This document shows positions 1 to 11,362 of a stretch of 64,000 nt of DNA, piece by piece. Position numbers and translations under genes: made by a program. The DNA is taken from the NCBI GenBank assembly GCA_016648135.1, contig JADDOH010011097.1:1-64000 (forward strand), in the 5' to 3' direction. The stretch's first letter is position 1. Each line of letters begins with the position of its first letter. The notes beneath the pieces are model-generated. The model saw only the letters and a list, made by a program, of their open reading frames with translations, ran no database searches and was not told where the DNA came from. This DNA comes from Agrypnia vestita. Its lineage: Eukaryota; Arthropoda; Insecta; Trichoptera; Phryganeidae.

Positions 1-696
1 CACCACGGTCGATGGTTTTCACGTTTCAAAGACGATAATTTTGACCTGAAAGTCATGGACCGATCCGGACGACCCTTAAATACCCCTATCAAAATACTGC
101 ATAATTGGCTGAGCAGATTAACCGTCACGTGGTTGTATACCACCATCTTTATTGAATGGGAAATGTTCAAAATTTCGGTATTTTTTTTGTGAGAGCAACA
201 AAAATCTACGTCCGACACATTCTGCTGATTTTCCTCGATGTAGTCATCGAGTTACGCATGGTCACAAACGATGATAAGTAGGTACTATATTGTAATTTTT
301 TAAAGTTGTGTCCTCTTTTTCTCTTCGTTTGGAAAAAACGGGCATAACACGTTTAACAGCCATGAAAACAAGTGTGACATCTTCTTTGGTTTCCAAAATT
401 GGTTAGTTGTTCGTAACAAGTAGTAGAATCGAAGTAAAGGCAACGAATGTGTATATATTTCAAATATTCAATCATTAATGAAGAGAGTGAAAGTGATAAT
501 TTCAAATTAAATTATCTTGCCGGGAAATTACGAATTTTATATCTTCCGGTGCACTTAAGTTATCCAATACTCCATATATCAATACGGTACCAACCAGTAC
601 CAACTATCTATGTGTTGAGGGTAATACAGATGACAAGATAAAAGGTGTAATCTGTAACGAAAATTGGAGCGGACGGGTTACAGCTAGCATACAATC
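1..696. other. Unassigned AT-rich DNA
   Basis: No reading frame, repeat or RNA gene that I can support. Short open frames here have no recognisable protein features. Confidence 0.5.
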
Positions 697-976
697 ATCC
701 GTATTCTGAAATAAGCAATATTGCTTCTTTTGTAACTTGACAGTTATTGTACAACATTGTGGCGCCGTTTATTTGACGTTTTATGTTTGACAGGTTTGAA
801 ATTAATAAATTCAATCAATTAGAAAGCTCATTATTGGTAATTGTGAATAACTTTCTGATTGATTGAATTCTTTAATTTCAAACATACCAAACTTAAAACA
901 ACGAAATTGGCGGCAATACAATGCTTACCTGTCAAGACACAGAAATAGCAATATTGCCTAGTTCAGAATGCGACCG
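697..976. mobile_element. Foldback / MITE-like element with about 130-bp inverted arms
   Basis: The left arm begins CCGTATTCTGAAATAAGCAA and the reverse complement of the right end reads CGCATTCTGAACTAGGCAA. The complementarity continues inward through a GACAGG/CCTGTC stretch and a TTCAATCAATTAGAAAG / CTTTCTGATTGATTGAA segment, so nearly the whole 280 bp can fold on itself. There is no coding capacity. The tips resemble those of the TIR element at 59267-59839, which suggests one family. No target duplication was recognised. Confidence 0.7.
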
Positions 977-1088
977 AATATCACGTGTTCACGGTGCAGC
1001 GGTCTAAATAACTTCTCGAAAAATAATTGACTTTAATTTTAAAGAAGTATTCATACAGAAACCATCAGGTTGTTTCTTGCTCGAATAT

Positions 1089-1206
1089 TCACTTTATGTA
1101 CCCCAGGGAAATGCACTTGGACCAATCCTCTTTCTTTTCTACGTGAATGATCTGTATGATTTAATCACCCAAAGTGTAAAATATATTTCCTGTACATTAT
1201 TACAAA
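1089..1206 (+). pseudogene. LINE reverse-transcriptase fragment (VPQG...FYVNDL block)
   Basis: Frame starting at 1089 reads SLYVPQGNALGPILFLFYVN followed by DL. This is the conserved block of non-LTR reverse transcriptases usually seen as G-VPQGS-LGP-LF-IYINDL, so it is a scrap of the RT palm domain of a Jockey/CR1-type LINE. The catalytic YADD block that should lie some 40 residues downstream is not present: a stop follows at about 1207 and the sequence runs into a foldback element. It is short and clearly dead. Confidence 0.65.
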
Positions 1207-1290
1207 ATTAAACGACGAAGACTCTTTCGAAGTTCTTGCTCCTAACTACGAGACACCCTGTGTATATGTATTGAAGTAGATCTGTGGATA

Positions 1291-1499
1291 CATTTAGGTC
1301 TTCACGGCTGTTCAGAATCTTCTGGTTTGACTTTCCTGGGGTAATATGCCTTTTTTCTACGACCTTTCTGGCCGACACTTCGGATACCACTGCAGGGACC
1401 ATGTATGATAACTGATTGGAGCCAGCAATGTGATCCAAAACGTTTACCAGAAAGGTCGTAGAAACACGGAAAAATACCCCGAAAATCTCCAACCAGAAA
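1291..1499 (-). mobile_element. Family H foldback element, diverged copy
   Basis: Shows the H-family layout in minus orientation: a tail resembling TTAGGTCTTCACGGC, then a TTCAGAATCTTCTGG arm, a GACCTTTCTGGCCGAC block, a diverged centre, and the inverted arm ending near AACCAGAAAA. The longest minus-strand frame here (94 residues) is only a by-product of the inverted repeat and is not a gene. No clear target duplication remains. Confidence 0.65.
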
Positions 1500-3689
1500 A
1501 TATATTTTTCATTATTGAATTGTTGTTATTTAAAATTTTACAACAGTTCTTATTTATTTTATTCTATATCTTACATTTAACCTTTTGTTTTTCTATTTTG
1601 AGTTCGTAATTATTGTAATTTTTATTCATTTTACAGCATTTTACTTATCTTCGCTTTTTACTGCTTGAGATTTCAATTTAATTTGAAACATTTTATTTTA
1701 TTTTATCATTTTAATCTGCTTTCGTTGTTAATGGTACTTTGTACCTATAATAAATTAACTAGTGGGGTAATTAATGAGCTAAGTGTTAATTGTTGCCTAT
1801 TACATAAAACAAAAAACGATTACTTCACAATGCATGCAATGTTTTATAAGCCATAAAATCCGCCGTGCATTTGGAATAATTCATTTTCGTCAAGGACACC
1901 TAAGATATATCTATACTTCATCACCCCAAATACAAAGTGTTTTTGTCGACCATTAAAATCAACAAAACCAGACCATTTTAAAAATCTCTTACGTACTTTA
2001 CTAGCATTGTGCCAGAGCTAATGATAAATTCTATTACAGGTATACTTTTTATTTCGTAATATTTTAAGCACTGTGTTAATTGTATATATTGACTTCTGAA
2101 CAGCCATGTATTTGTTTTCTTTGATGAACATATTCTTTGTAATCTTCTTTATCTTTCGAAATTTAGGACATCTTTGAAAAGATGCAATATTTACTAGCCA
2201 TTAAATAACTCATGGCTGTCGAGAAATTGCGACATCGTAGCTGCGAATCGATGTATAAAAAATCCATAAATTATTGTCGTTTTTTCCTTTTGAGAGAATT
2301 GATTTTACAAATAACGTATAATAATTGTAAAGCTCATCAATCTTTGAAATTTTCAGTGCCATAATAAAGCATGTATGATAATTAATAATACGTTTTGCAA
2401 AACGTTAATTAATTCTTACGAAATCATTACTTTTATAATGATCATCTAATGATTAGGAATGATATTTCAATAATTTATTATTTATCAAGATAGATATTTC
2501 CACTCGGTGTTTCTCCTACAAAATAAAAATCAAAGAACGGTAATGATCGGTAATTAAGAATAATTTTCTGAAGTATGTATGAAATTAGGTATAAGAGGTC
2601 AAAATATTTTGTATTTGCAATACTTTTTTAATACGCTTGTAGAATTTGTAGAATTGTAGAAAAAATATAATTACACCTTATATGGAAAAAATACTGGTTT
2701 TTTGTTGTGTTGTGAACGTATTGCTTAACGTATAATTTAAAAATTAAGCAAATTTTAATAATTTAACTCCAGAACTGGAACGGAAGCAGAAGTCTTAATA
2801 TCAAATTCTTGGTTAAACTTCGTGCAAACTTGCTCATTTTGTTTTAAATAATGATGCTTGCACGACATTCATATCACATTCTTGTGGACAAATAATTGGA
2901 TACATAGATTCAATCCCAATAAACATAATTTAATTAAACTTTTAGAATGTCATTTATTTGCCTTTTTTTAATAATATGTTACTATGATTTTCTGTGTAGA
3001 GTTTTCTGGGTTTCGTGCTCCATCCTATTGAATAGTCCACCGTCAGGTTTGTTGTCGCTGTTGTAACTATGCAGGTTCTAATTTTTCTAGTCGATTTTCT
3101 ACAAGATTCATAATTATTAAAAGCCTCAACAATTAAAAAACATGAGAAGCAAAATAAAACATGACAGCGGATGAAGAAAGTTTGTCTGGACAACTGAATA
3201 CTCGTGAAATGAATCTAATCTGACATAATAACTACACATTTATCGATGTATCAAATACTTTCTTATATCACTAATAATTAAGAGATTCAGCTATATTTCA
3301 AAATCGACAAATTGATACAACGATTAATAAAGACACTCTAACGCGTAAAATATCGAACGATTTCCATCACATACGAATTGACTATTTAATTCATAATAAA
3401 ATTATAATATATTAATTAGTTCACGGAACCACTTACTCTTTATTGTTAATTAATGTTTTTTTTTCGACAACTTCCGTTTGGATTTGAAGCATATCTCAGA
3501 ACGTGGGTTTATATTTTTTTTGAAATATGATACTGAGACATTTTTACGGGTATCATAATATTTTAATGTTTTACTCTCGCGTAAAGCATGTTGAGCAATA
3601 CTATCTTGTAACACGATTCGAGGAGACTTTCTAGACATGCGTCACACGATTAACAATTTGTTACACATAATAAACGAAAAATCACATAC
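1500..3689. other. Unassigned AT-rich DNA
   Basis: About 2.2 kb with no supported gene. A perfect 16-bp palindrome ACGTTTTGCAAAACGT lies near 2390. The short frames at 1665-1856 and 2954-3193 have no domain-like features. Confidence 0.5.
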
Positions 3690-4033
3690 TAATATATATT
3701 TAACGAAATCTGATGCGGTGGCGTTAGCAAGAAAAATGGGCCCGAATTAGAAATTATATTCAACGAAATAAATAACGAAAGAAGCTTGTTGGTCTTGTGG
3801 TTAGGACACTCGCCTCGTGATCCAAAGGTCGCGAGTTCGAACCTCACTCCAGACTATCAAGTTAGTCCTATTTTCATAGCACAAGCGTGTAACATAGTTT
3901 GAAAATTGTAATAATTTTATGTGACACATATTCCGTGTTCGCATCTCTATTTAAAAAAAAGTTATATATTCAACAAAATCTGACGCAATGGCATTAGCAA
4001 AATTGGACCCAATTTAAAATTATATCAACAATT
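3690..4033. repeat. Pair of about 75-bp direct repeats flanking a SINE
   Basis: The block at about 3690-3775 and the block at about 3962-4033 align along their length (ATATTTAACGAAATCTGA versus ATATTCAACAAAATCTGA, then TGGCGTTAGC versus TGGCATTAGC, then GGGCCC-AATT versus GGACCCAATT). The SINE lies exactly between them. Either it landed in a local tandem repeat, or the flank was duplicated with the insertion. Confidence 0.6.
3783..3960 (+). mobile_element. tRNA-derived SINE, family 1
   Basis: The head resembles a tRNA: D-arm and box A in TTGGTCTTGTGGTTAGGAC and box B in GGTCGCGAGTTCGAACC. It is followed by a tRNA-unrelated body (TTCATAGCACAAGCG), then TGACACATATTCCGTG and a TCTCTATTTAAAA tail. 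Related copies lie at 24727, 36700 (minus), 37073 and 57800 (minus). It is not a working tRNA gene because the acceptor stem does not close. Confidence 0.8.
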
Positions 4034-5273
4034 ATGTCCGCGTTTCTGTGTAACTTAAAGAAATATGTTTTTATATTTTTGGCAACATTTATACAAGGAT
4101 GTATTACAAGATTCCACAAAACATAGAAGGTTATCAGTGCCTCTTCTTATTTTCCTTCGTTTTGTTCTCATTGAGATCAGTTGAGATCATGTAATCATGG
4201 GACCAAAATTAATTAATGTGGACGACACCGTATAGGATTTGTCGCCACGCCTAAGTCATTTGGATCCAATGAAATACGGAAAAGCTTCTTATATAGTTTT
4301 ATATTATACATACATAGTTTTATATTATACATAATACGAGTAAATAGGAATATTAAGTACTTCGCCGTTTGATCTAATAAATAGTTAGAAAAAATGATTT
4401 ATTGTGTAATAATACAAAATTTTCAAGAAAAAAAATTATTTTATGCATAATTTCAATGTATAATTTTTACCCACTACAGAAGAAAACTTGTGAAGTTTAA
4501 AGGAATATTAATTACTTTTGATGGTGAGCACCAAAATATTTGCACTAGAAATATTTTATAGTACGTGTATTAAATTTTTTTATTTGTTCTTCAGGTCTAG
4601 TTACAAAACATTTTCTAAAAAAAATCTGCAGGCTTCGAATTTCTTATGAATATTTAAAATAAAGAAAAGCATATAATTTTATTTATTACACTAAGTAAAA
4701 ATACATAAATTTCAAGGTGCTATGATGCAAAAATATTTTAAGTTGAAAACATTTATTCTGACGTCAGTATTATTGTTTAAAAGTGTTATGTTGTATACTA
4801 ATTTTTTATATTTATATTCTGGTGTTAGCCTTGTCTATTTAGCACCAGAAGCTAGTAGTCATAAAATCATGATGTTTTAACTTTCAATTAACCTCATTAA
4901 ATATTAGGCCTTACTCGTATCGATGAAATATCTCTTTGAACGTTTAATTTATTTTAATGCAACTTTTTTCACACCTACTGCACAAGCAATAAAAATTAAA
5001 CACTTTTATTAACTCGTAAATATTGAACAACGCAAAAACTTTCATTGCCATTATTTTTTATTAAATAAATTCCTTTCTTTTTTCTGAACACTGAAATATC
5101 TAGCATTATACATTCATACATAATTCAAAAAGTATAAAGATATATTTCACGGCGTGAATCCTCCATTAATTATCACGCAGCCACTACTACCCTCATACAG
5201 GGTTTCAATTGCATAATAAGCTTGATCTTCACCCCGTACTCAGCAAAACCTTCTGTAACTTAATAATTTATGT
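4034..5273. other. Unassigned AT-rich DNA with a short tandem repeat
   Basis: No supported gene. A 20-21-bp unit TAGTTTTATATTATACAT is repeated twice at about 4292-4332. Confidence 0.5.
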
Positions 5274-5520
5274 ATGAAGGAAAGAATGGATAAGTAAATA
5301 TATGAGATGAGTGTTGAAGGCAGCAAGAATATAGGGCGTCCACGACAGACCTGACAGACGATCAGATACTTCAAGTATTGGAGGATGGCCCTGTTAAAAG
5401 CCTCAACAATCATAGAGCATGCATAAGAAGCATGTATGAATATAGCCGAAGCAAAAATGGTAGACCAAGATAGAAGAATGTGGCGTTCTATCCTTTCTGC
5501 CTGTTGGTTAGTTAGTAAGT
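5274..5520 (+). pseudogene. RTE-like LINE 3' end, copy 1
   Basis: The plus frame reads MKERMDK, a stop, then IYEMSVEGSKNIGRPRQT and further on a MNIAEAKMVDQDRRMWRSIL stretch. This matches the C-terminal tail after the reverse transcriptase in RTE-like LINEs (usual pattern ERM-KKIYEA-VEG-RGRPR ... A---DR--WRSI). In-frame stops and the lack of any upstream RT show a dead 5'-truncated copy. It ends in a TTAGTTAGTAAG simple repeat, the kind of 3' tail this group uses. The minus-strand frame at 5240-5536 is its shadow. Confidence 0.75.
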
Positions 5521-5592
5521 TCTTTTTTCCTTTCATACATGCATAATATAAATTAACACAAGTATTTATGCTATATTAAAAAGAGGAACGAA

Positions 5593-6020
5593 AATAGATT
5601 GAATGCAGTGGAGATGAGATCCATCAGACGTATGTGTGGCAAATCAATTTATGATATAGTAAAGAATTCAGATATTAGGAACGAATGTAAAGCTGATCTT
5701 AGCATAATTAATAGAATTAAAAAAGGGTCGCTCAGATGGTTTGGGCATATTGAGCGAAGGAATGAGGAAAGAATGGTAAGAAAAATATATAATGCAAGTG
5801 TTGATTCGCCAGAAAGAGAGGGAGACCGCGGAAGACGTGACGTGACCAGATTAACCAGATACTGGAAGATGGTCACGTTAGAAGCTTCAACAACCGGCGA
5901 GCTTGCATGCGAAGATGTATGAATGTGGATGAGGCGAGATTTGTATGTCAGGACAGAAGAGTGTGGCGCTCTATGCTCTCTGCCTACACCCACGGGGAAA
6001 CGGCGTGATGGTAAGTAAGT
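5593..6020 (+). pseudogene. RTE-like LINE 3' end, copy 2
   Basis: The frame from 5599 contains VEMRSIRRMCGKSIYDIV, then IKKGSLRWFGHIERRNEERM, VRKIYNASVDSPERE and a degraded RGRR block. This is the order of the post-RT C-terminal region of RTE-like LINEs. After a stop at about 5922 the homology goes on in another frame (CRTEECGALCSL) up to the terminal GTAAGTAAGT repeat at 6020. It sits 70 bp behind copy 1 on the same strand, as two independent truncated insertions or one duplicated tail. The minus-strand 114-residue frame is a shadow. Confidence 0.8.
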
Positions 6021-7031
6021 TAAAAAGTGTACTGAGTATTTTTGAAAAGAAAACGCTTGACCAACAGTAGAAAAATCTCAGCTACAAACCTGTGTCAGGG
6101 CATATGATTTTGTTTTACTATTATAATTTTATGAATATTTTTTTAATTATTCTTTTTTGATTTCTCCATAAATGTGATTGAATTCCATTCAATGAATTAT
6201 TTTTACGCGTTTTTATTAAGTTTCACCTATCTGTTAGCCAGGAATCTCGTATTTGATATTAGACCCACTTCTTGGCTAACATTCGCTTTGAAATTTGGCA
6301 GAGCGACGTACTCCTGATGGCAATACAATAATCATCAATTAACTTTAAAAAAATAGTTTAATTATTAAAAATTCTTATTTTACATCTGTCGGTTTGTATT
6401 ATTATAATGATTGTCATAGTAAGAGCTGATACTCTTTATATGTTTATGTACATACTTATGTGTATACTGTGTTAGTATTCAAATGAGATTCCGGTTATTC
6501 TAAATGGCTAACATATTTGTTTGTTATTTAATACGTAGTGTTTTTGAAGGGCGATAATTGAAATTATATAGTAATAATTGTCCACGTCCGCATTCTATAA
6601 CAAGCTTTTGATCATTTCTTAGTAGTTCGGACCTTGCTCGGAGTAATTAAAAATTTTTTCGTTGGCTCGAAGTTTTCCTGAATCAAATTTTAGTATAATG
6701 ATGATGAACCGTAGCTGGCAGTCAACAATTGGTCAAATGGACTGCCGTTGTACGACTAAAACAAAGATTAATGCACACAGTTATGATAAATGATTATATA
6801 TTGATGATTATGTGGAAATCATATTAAGGTATAGTATGTTCAATAAATTAAAAGATAAGTGATAAAATATTTTCGTAAATTTTTAAAGCTTACCTGTTAG
6901 CACTTTCTATATTATCATTTAAACACAAAAATAAATGTTGAATAAATACTTGTATGTGCTATGTTTATCATACATTTCAAAATATGAAGGTATAACCAGT
7001 TCTTCTACAATATTTATTTGTAATAGCATAT
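6021..7031. other. Unassigned AT-rich DNA
   Basis: No supported gene or repeat boundary in about 1 kb. Confidence 0.5.
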
Positions 7032-7161
7032 TGTAACGTATTCGGAGAAATTTACCAAATTTACCAAGGCACTATGGAAGAATAGAATCGAAACCTCTAG
7101 TACTTTCCACTACATTTTCGAGCACACAACCTCACTCTGGAATTAGCTATAACATTCGAGA

Positions 7162-8464
7162 AACGTCTATAACAGTGAAGGGGACCCACCACACATCCTG
7201 GGCCGTGTTATGCGTCCATATCGGCCCAGCACGTTCGCCGCCTAGTTGGCATTATTTTAATGCTAAACGCAGACAATTTGCCAAGCCACAACACGCACTC
7301 CTGCAGCCTGGAGATTCGACCGCCCAAACCCTTCACTGTCCGAGCGTCTTTATTTAGAAAAATGGACACAATAATATAACAAATGCAATAAACACAGATA
7401 AGTAAGTGAGTAAAGATACATGTATAAATACAGGTCATTGGTAGAATACATTGACCAACGCAATAGCGTAAATATAAAACACTAGGAAAAGAACAGTAGA
7501 TTATATTGGAAAAAAAAAATAATGATAATAGATAGTAAGTCAGAAACATTGTGCAAGAATATAAAGATATTGATATATATGTGTGATGTATCAATTCCAA
7601 CAAATTTAATGTATATGCATGTGCACATGTCATATTCTTCTGTGTATAGTTTTCTGGGATATTCTGCCGTGTATATGTGACCTATCTGGCCAACGTTTCG
7701 GATCCCATTGCAGGGTTCATCATCAGGGCTGATGTTGGATGATGGACCCTGCAATGGGATCCGAAACGTTGGCCAGAGAGGTCACATATACACGGCAGAA
7801 TATTCCAGAAAACTATACACAGAAGATCTGAACGGCCGTGAAAACCTAAAGACATTTTTACATGTCATATTATATATCTAAAGATACAAAGACATATACA
7901 CATAAATTTACAACACAAAGAGAGTTGGTTAACATGTTTAAAACAAATAAGAAAATAAAATTAGAACCTGGAAAAAGAAAAGGATTTGATTTGAGGAAGG
8001 ACAGTGTGAGATCATCCACCCCCGTAGGGAAAAAGACAACACAAAAACAAAAGCACAAAAGGGGGTGCTCTTGTGGCCGAAGAAGTCGGTACCAGCCATA
8101 CTAGCTCCAGTGCAGGAGAAACAAAAGTAAGTATACAAAATAAAATAATAGGCCGTAATCAAAATTGTATAAGTAACAAAATGAAAAGCAAAGAAAATCA
8201 AAGTAATAGTAAACATAAGTGCATTAAGCGAATAAAAATAAAAGAGAAATAAATGTAATAATATAATGTATTAATGTTTTATTTTAATGTATTATCGTAA
8301 ATTGTAACTGTACTAATCACCTTGTCCTTAATGACTATCCATTAGAATCATTCTGACCTGTCGATAGTCTTTAAATTAAAAAATTAAAAAATTAAAAATT
8401 ATCGAAAAATATCAATAATACGTTGTTATACCAAAAATTACAAAGCAGGAACGTCTATAACAGT
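7162..8464 (-). mobile_element. LINE-family (R1-like 3' end) insertion with 15-bp target duplication
   Basis: AACGTCTATAACAGT occurs at 7162-7176 and again at 8450-8464 and brackets 1273 bp. On the minus strand the insert ends ...GGCCCAGGATGTGTGGTGG GTCCCCTTC, the same 3' terminus as the R1-like LINE in the hAT element at 46880 and the copy at 26059. No reverse-transcriptase frame survives in it. The inner part includes a nested H foldback (7637-7859) and an A-rich stretch near 8370-8400 resembling another repeat tail, so it may be composite. Frames here such as 7208-7633 are not genes. Confidence 0.65.
7625..7871 (+). mobile_element. Family H foldback element, near full length, with 12-bp target duplication
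   Basis: ACATGTCATATT at 7625-7636 is repeated at 7860-7871 and brackets a 223-bp element. It starts CTTCTGTGTATAG and contains two inverted copies of a block around TTGCAGGGT and GGATCCGAAACG. Its inverted arm ends CTATACACAGAAG, followed by a one-sided tail ATCTGAACGGCCGTGAAAAC. Almost the whole length can form one hairpin. There is no coding capacity. Its length is within 1 bp of the 62-kb copy. Confidence 0.85.
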
Positions 8465-8690
8465 CAGGTTACAAACAACAAACGCCTGGAATGTTCAGAA
8501 AACCAACGTGTTTCCTATAAAAGCGAAGCCGTATCGCGGCCATGGATTAGTTTATTTTGACGTTTTTGCCGGTGCAAGATAAGCGACATGTCGTGATGAT
8601 ACCAGTGATGCGCAGACCAATTAAGCGAAGTATTTAATTACGTGCGATATTTGAACAGAAATTTCTCAAAATCGAGCTACGTTCTTTAAA

Positions 8691-9180
8691 TCTTCTAGCA
8701 CCATGATAGTTGATGTTCTGATGCTCATTTCCATTTATGCACCAGCAATAGGTTTTGAGCGTCTTTCATCACATTGTTTACTTAGCGGAACCCAATGTCT
8801 TCCAATTAGTAATTTCTTTCCTGGATTTCCATCAAGTCCATAATAACCTACCATCATCTCGGTGGGATTATGTTTACGTACGTGTTTAATACTTAAGAGT
8901 CTAAACTCTTCTCACAGACTGTAAATACTCCTCCGTTATTCATATTCACGGCTCCATAGATGCACCGCATTCTTTTCCTTTCAGAGTTATCCAACAGCTC
9001 AGCATTCTTCAGCAATATCTCCAAGTTTCACTTTCGAGGAATCGGCGTTGATTATATACTAGCCATAACCCGCCGAAAATGACGGTATTTTAACATTTCG
9101 GCTCCAAAAGAATAACTATTTGTTTATTTAAAAAAATATATAATAATAAAAAAGAAAAGATAAAATACTTTTAAAAAAAA
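8691..9180. other. Possible degenerate LINE C-terminal region (minus strand), otherwise unassigned
   Basis: On the minus strand near 8950-9020 a frame reads NSERKRMRCIYGAVNMNNGG. This resembles the ERK-LRRIYGP-NENG segment that follows RT in some RTE-like LINEs. A frame further down (GYYGLDGNPGKKLLIGRH) is open but unrecognised. There are several stops and frame changes. I would treat it as a probable relic only. Confidence 0.3.
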
Positions 9181-9222
9181 GACGGACAGACTGTCGGACG
9201 GACGGACAGACAACGAATTATT
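9181..9222 (+). mobile_element. SINE family 2, 3'-end fragment
   Basis: GGACGGACGGACAGACAACG followed by AATTATTA matches the 3' end of the two family-2 SINEs at 41945 and 51115 (GGACAGACAACGAAATTATTA on their minus strand). Only the terminal part is present. Confidence 0.55.
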
Positions 9223-9917
9223 AGTTATTTATTTATTTACGCCCAATGGGCTTTTACAAGTAATAATACGATGAATATACAATAGATGTAACAAAATAGT
9301 GTGGTTGTAACTTAAACATTGTAACTTAAATTTGTTAAAATAAAATACAATAAGAGAAAATTAGACAATACATTTTTAAAAAAAGATTAATTAATTCATT
9401 GCAGGTTTTTACATTAAAAATATTAATATACAATAAATATAGTATAATAGTGCAATATATTGTAATTTCAATATGTAAAATAAAAATCCATTGAAAAATT
9501 TAGAACTAATTCATTCAATGCAAAAGATAAGACACGTAAGATAAACAATACAAAACATGAGTAAATATTTAAAAATAAAATAAAAACAGACAACAAAATG
9601 TAATTTAAATGAACTGTACACAAAATATTTTTTCATGTTACTTATAATTTATATAATTATAAGTTGAATGAAGTATAAATTAATAATAATAAAGAAAGTA
9701 GGTAGATAGTTTATTGTTTATAGTTTATTGAAGCTTTTGCTTCTTATTTAACTAGGTAATGATATACCTCTTATGTAATAATTTTCCTTCGTTTCTGACA
9801 ATGCGAGTAACAAAGGTTTTTTTTTTAACTATTTTTTAACATAACGTTTTTAAGGTGTACTTACTTTTTTAGCATTGCTACTTGATGATTTTTTTCTTGA
9901 CAAGTGGCGAGTGGAAG
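9223..9917. other. Unassigned AT-rich DNA
   Basis: Very AT-rich stretch without supported features. Confidence 0.5.
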
Positions 9918-10160
9918 TGGAAGAGGAAAAGCAAATGCAGAAATATCCAAAAAAAAATGCAGTCACCGAGGATTACTAATTCAGAATATACTGAATTATA
10001 GATTTTATGTATCTGTCCCTTCCAAAATCATGTTTCCTAGAATATAAATTTATTAGCTTTGTTTCCAATAAAATCCCGAATTAATTACATTATAAATTAA
10101 TAATCCTCGAAGACTGCATTCAACTTTTTTGGATATTGCTGCCTTTGATTCTATACCCCA
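9918..10160. mobile_element. Foldback element with about 70-bp arms
   Basis: The left arm (AGAAATATCCAAAAAAAAA then TGCAGTCACCGAGGATTA) is the inverted copy of the right arm (TAATCCTCGAAGACTGCATT then TTTTTTGGATATTGCTGCC). A lone related arm lies at 12006-12085. No coding capacity and no clear target duplication. Confidence 0.7.
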
Positions 10161-11040
10161 CATATTATGTTTTATCGTACATTTTTAATAATTATTTCGT
10201 ATTTCTATCTAATCCTTACAGTCATTCTGTCAGATATTTCCTGAATTGATACATAATTTTATTTATTATCTCTTTTGGTATTTTGTTTGGTATTGTATGG
10301 ATTTCGTAATGTATAATTTTTTAAAGCACTCTTAATATATATTACTACTCTCAAAATATAATTCGTGATACGTAAAAACTAAAAGGGAAATTAAAAAAAT
10401 AATTTTTCGGTGACATCATTCTTGTTACTGGATTTTTTTGCACTTCCATAATTCCCTGTCTTACGAAAAAATTCTTGCCGACAACGGCAAGACTTCTCCC
10501 ACCATTCACTAATCCACCAAGTATGTTTTTTCAAAACTCTTGTCATGGCGAGCAATGTTGTGCAAAATTTATTTAAGGGATACTAACAGAAGACATAAAA
10601 ACAAGTTCTGAGATACTCGAATTTAAGGAGATCTGAAATTTTTGAAGCAGTCAGAATCGTAGTATTAAATTAAAATTAAATTTTTGTTTTTTTTATTTAT
10701 CTGACACCCGCTTTATAACATCTGATATCAATGAAATACAGAAGCTGCCGACTTAATTAATACATTCTGTCAGTACCTATTTCATTGAGCATTTACATCA
10801 CTCTATTGAAAAAGAAAAGATCATCAAAAAAGGTTTATTATAAATTAAAGTATTACTTATTATAAATATTTTTTAAACTATATATAATATAACAACACAT
10901 TTTTCGATAGAAAAGTTAAATGACATTTAAGAAAAATGTTTTTATTAATTTATTGATTGGACTTAATAAAAATATTTTTTCTGAATATTTATGGAATATA
11001 CATATGTCCAACTTGAAACGCAGATCTGAGCAAACTGATC
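10161..11040. other. Unassigned AT-rich DNA
   Basis: No supported gene. TTGCCG...CGGCAA near 10480 is a short inverted repeat without further context. Confidence 0.5.
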
Positions 11041-11362
11041 AAAAAAGTAACCCATAAAAACCAAGTTTTTACAATACTCCCTTTCTCATTTTCGGGTTTC
11101 GCGTCTACCATATGCGTTGAAATATCCATACAAGTTGTATGAAAAAAACATTAAAAATTTGAAAAATCCAAAATTATACTATATTTATTTATTTTTTAAC
11201 GAAAATTTGAAAGATCTTCTTGATCGTTGCCACGAGTCTGCGTGCAAAGTTTCAGTTCGATTGGATCACGGGAAAAGGTTTAAAAATCGATCCAAAGTTT
11301 TCTCGGCAAGACGGCAAGCAAGCAAGCAGACGCCTCGAGTTAATATAAAGGGAGTAAAAAAG
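11041..11362 (-). mobile_element. ACTCCC-tipped interspersed repeat, copy 1
   Basis: Reverse-complement copy of the repeat at 26602 and 51388. It begins with AACCCATAAAAACCAAG and ACTCCCTTTCTCATT and ends TAAAGGGAGTAAAAAAG. It has short inverted tips around ACTCCCTTT and shares interior words such as GAGTCTGCGTGCAAAGTTTC. Non-coding. The 98-residue plus frame across it is not a gene. Confidence 0.7.

Larger units (their letters stand above)
7032..8690 (+). mobile_element. LTR-like element (family E), split by a LINE-family insertion
   Basis: The left part (7032-7176) starts TGTAACG and aligns with 49146 onward: CCTCTAG-AC, TTCCACTACATT, then a TCTGGAATTAGC / TCTAGAATTAGC match. The right part resumes after the insertion at about 8465 and carries a promoter-like CCTATAAAAGCG at about 8513, matching in position the TATAAATAACGCGG of the 49-kb copy. 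No gag or pol frame adjoins, so it would be a solo LTR. The identification as an LTR is inference from start sequence, TATA box and repetition. Confidence 0.5.

Noticed and set aside
3783..3860. Possible tRNA gene (box A and box B present)
   Set aside because: The acceptor stem does not close and the same head occurs in several diverged copies joined to a common body and tail, so it is a SINE.
5649..5993. 114-residue minus-strand ORF
   Set aside because: Antisense of RTE-like LINE copy 2.
7208..7633. 141-residue minus-strand ORF
   Set aside because: Hydrophobic AT-driven translation lying inside a LINE-family insertion, with no recognisable domain.
7694..7726. Functional canonical hammerhead ribozyme
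   Set aside because: One extra base between CTGATGA and stem II, a mismatch inside the stem, and no complementary stem I. Kept only as a motif observation.
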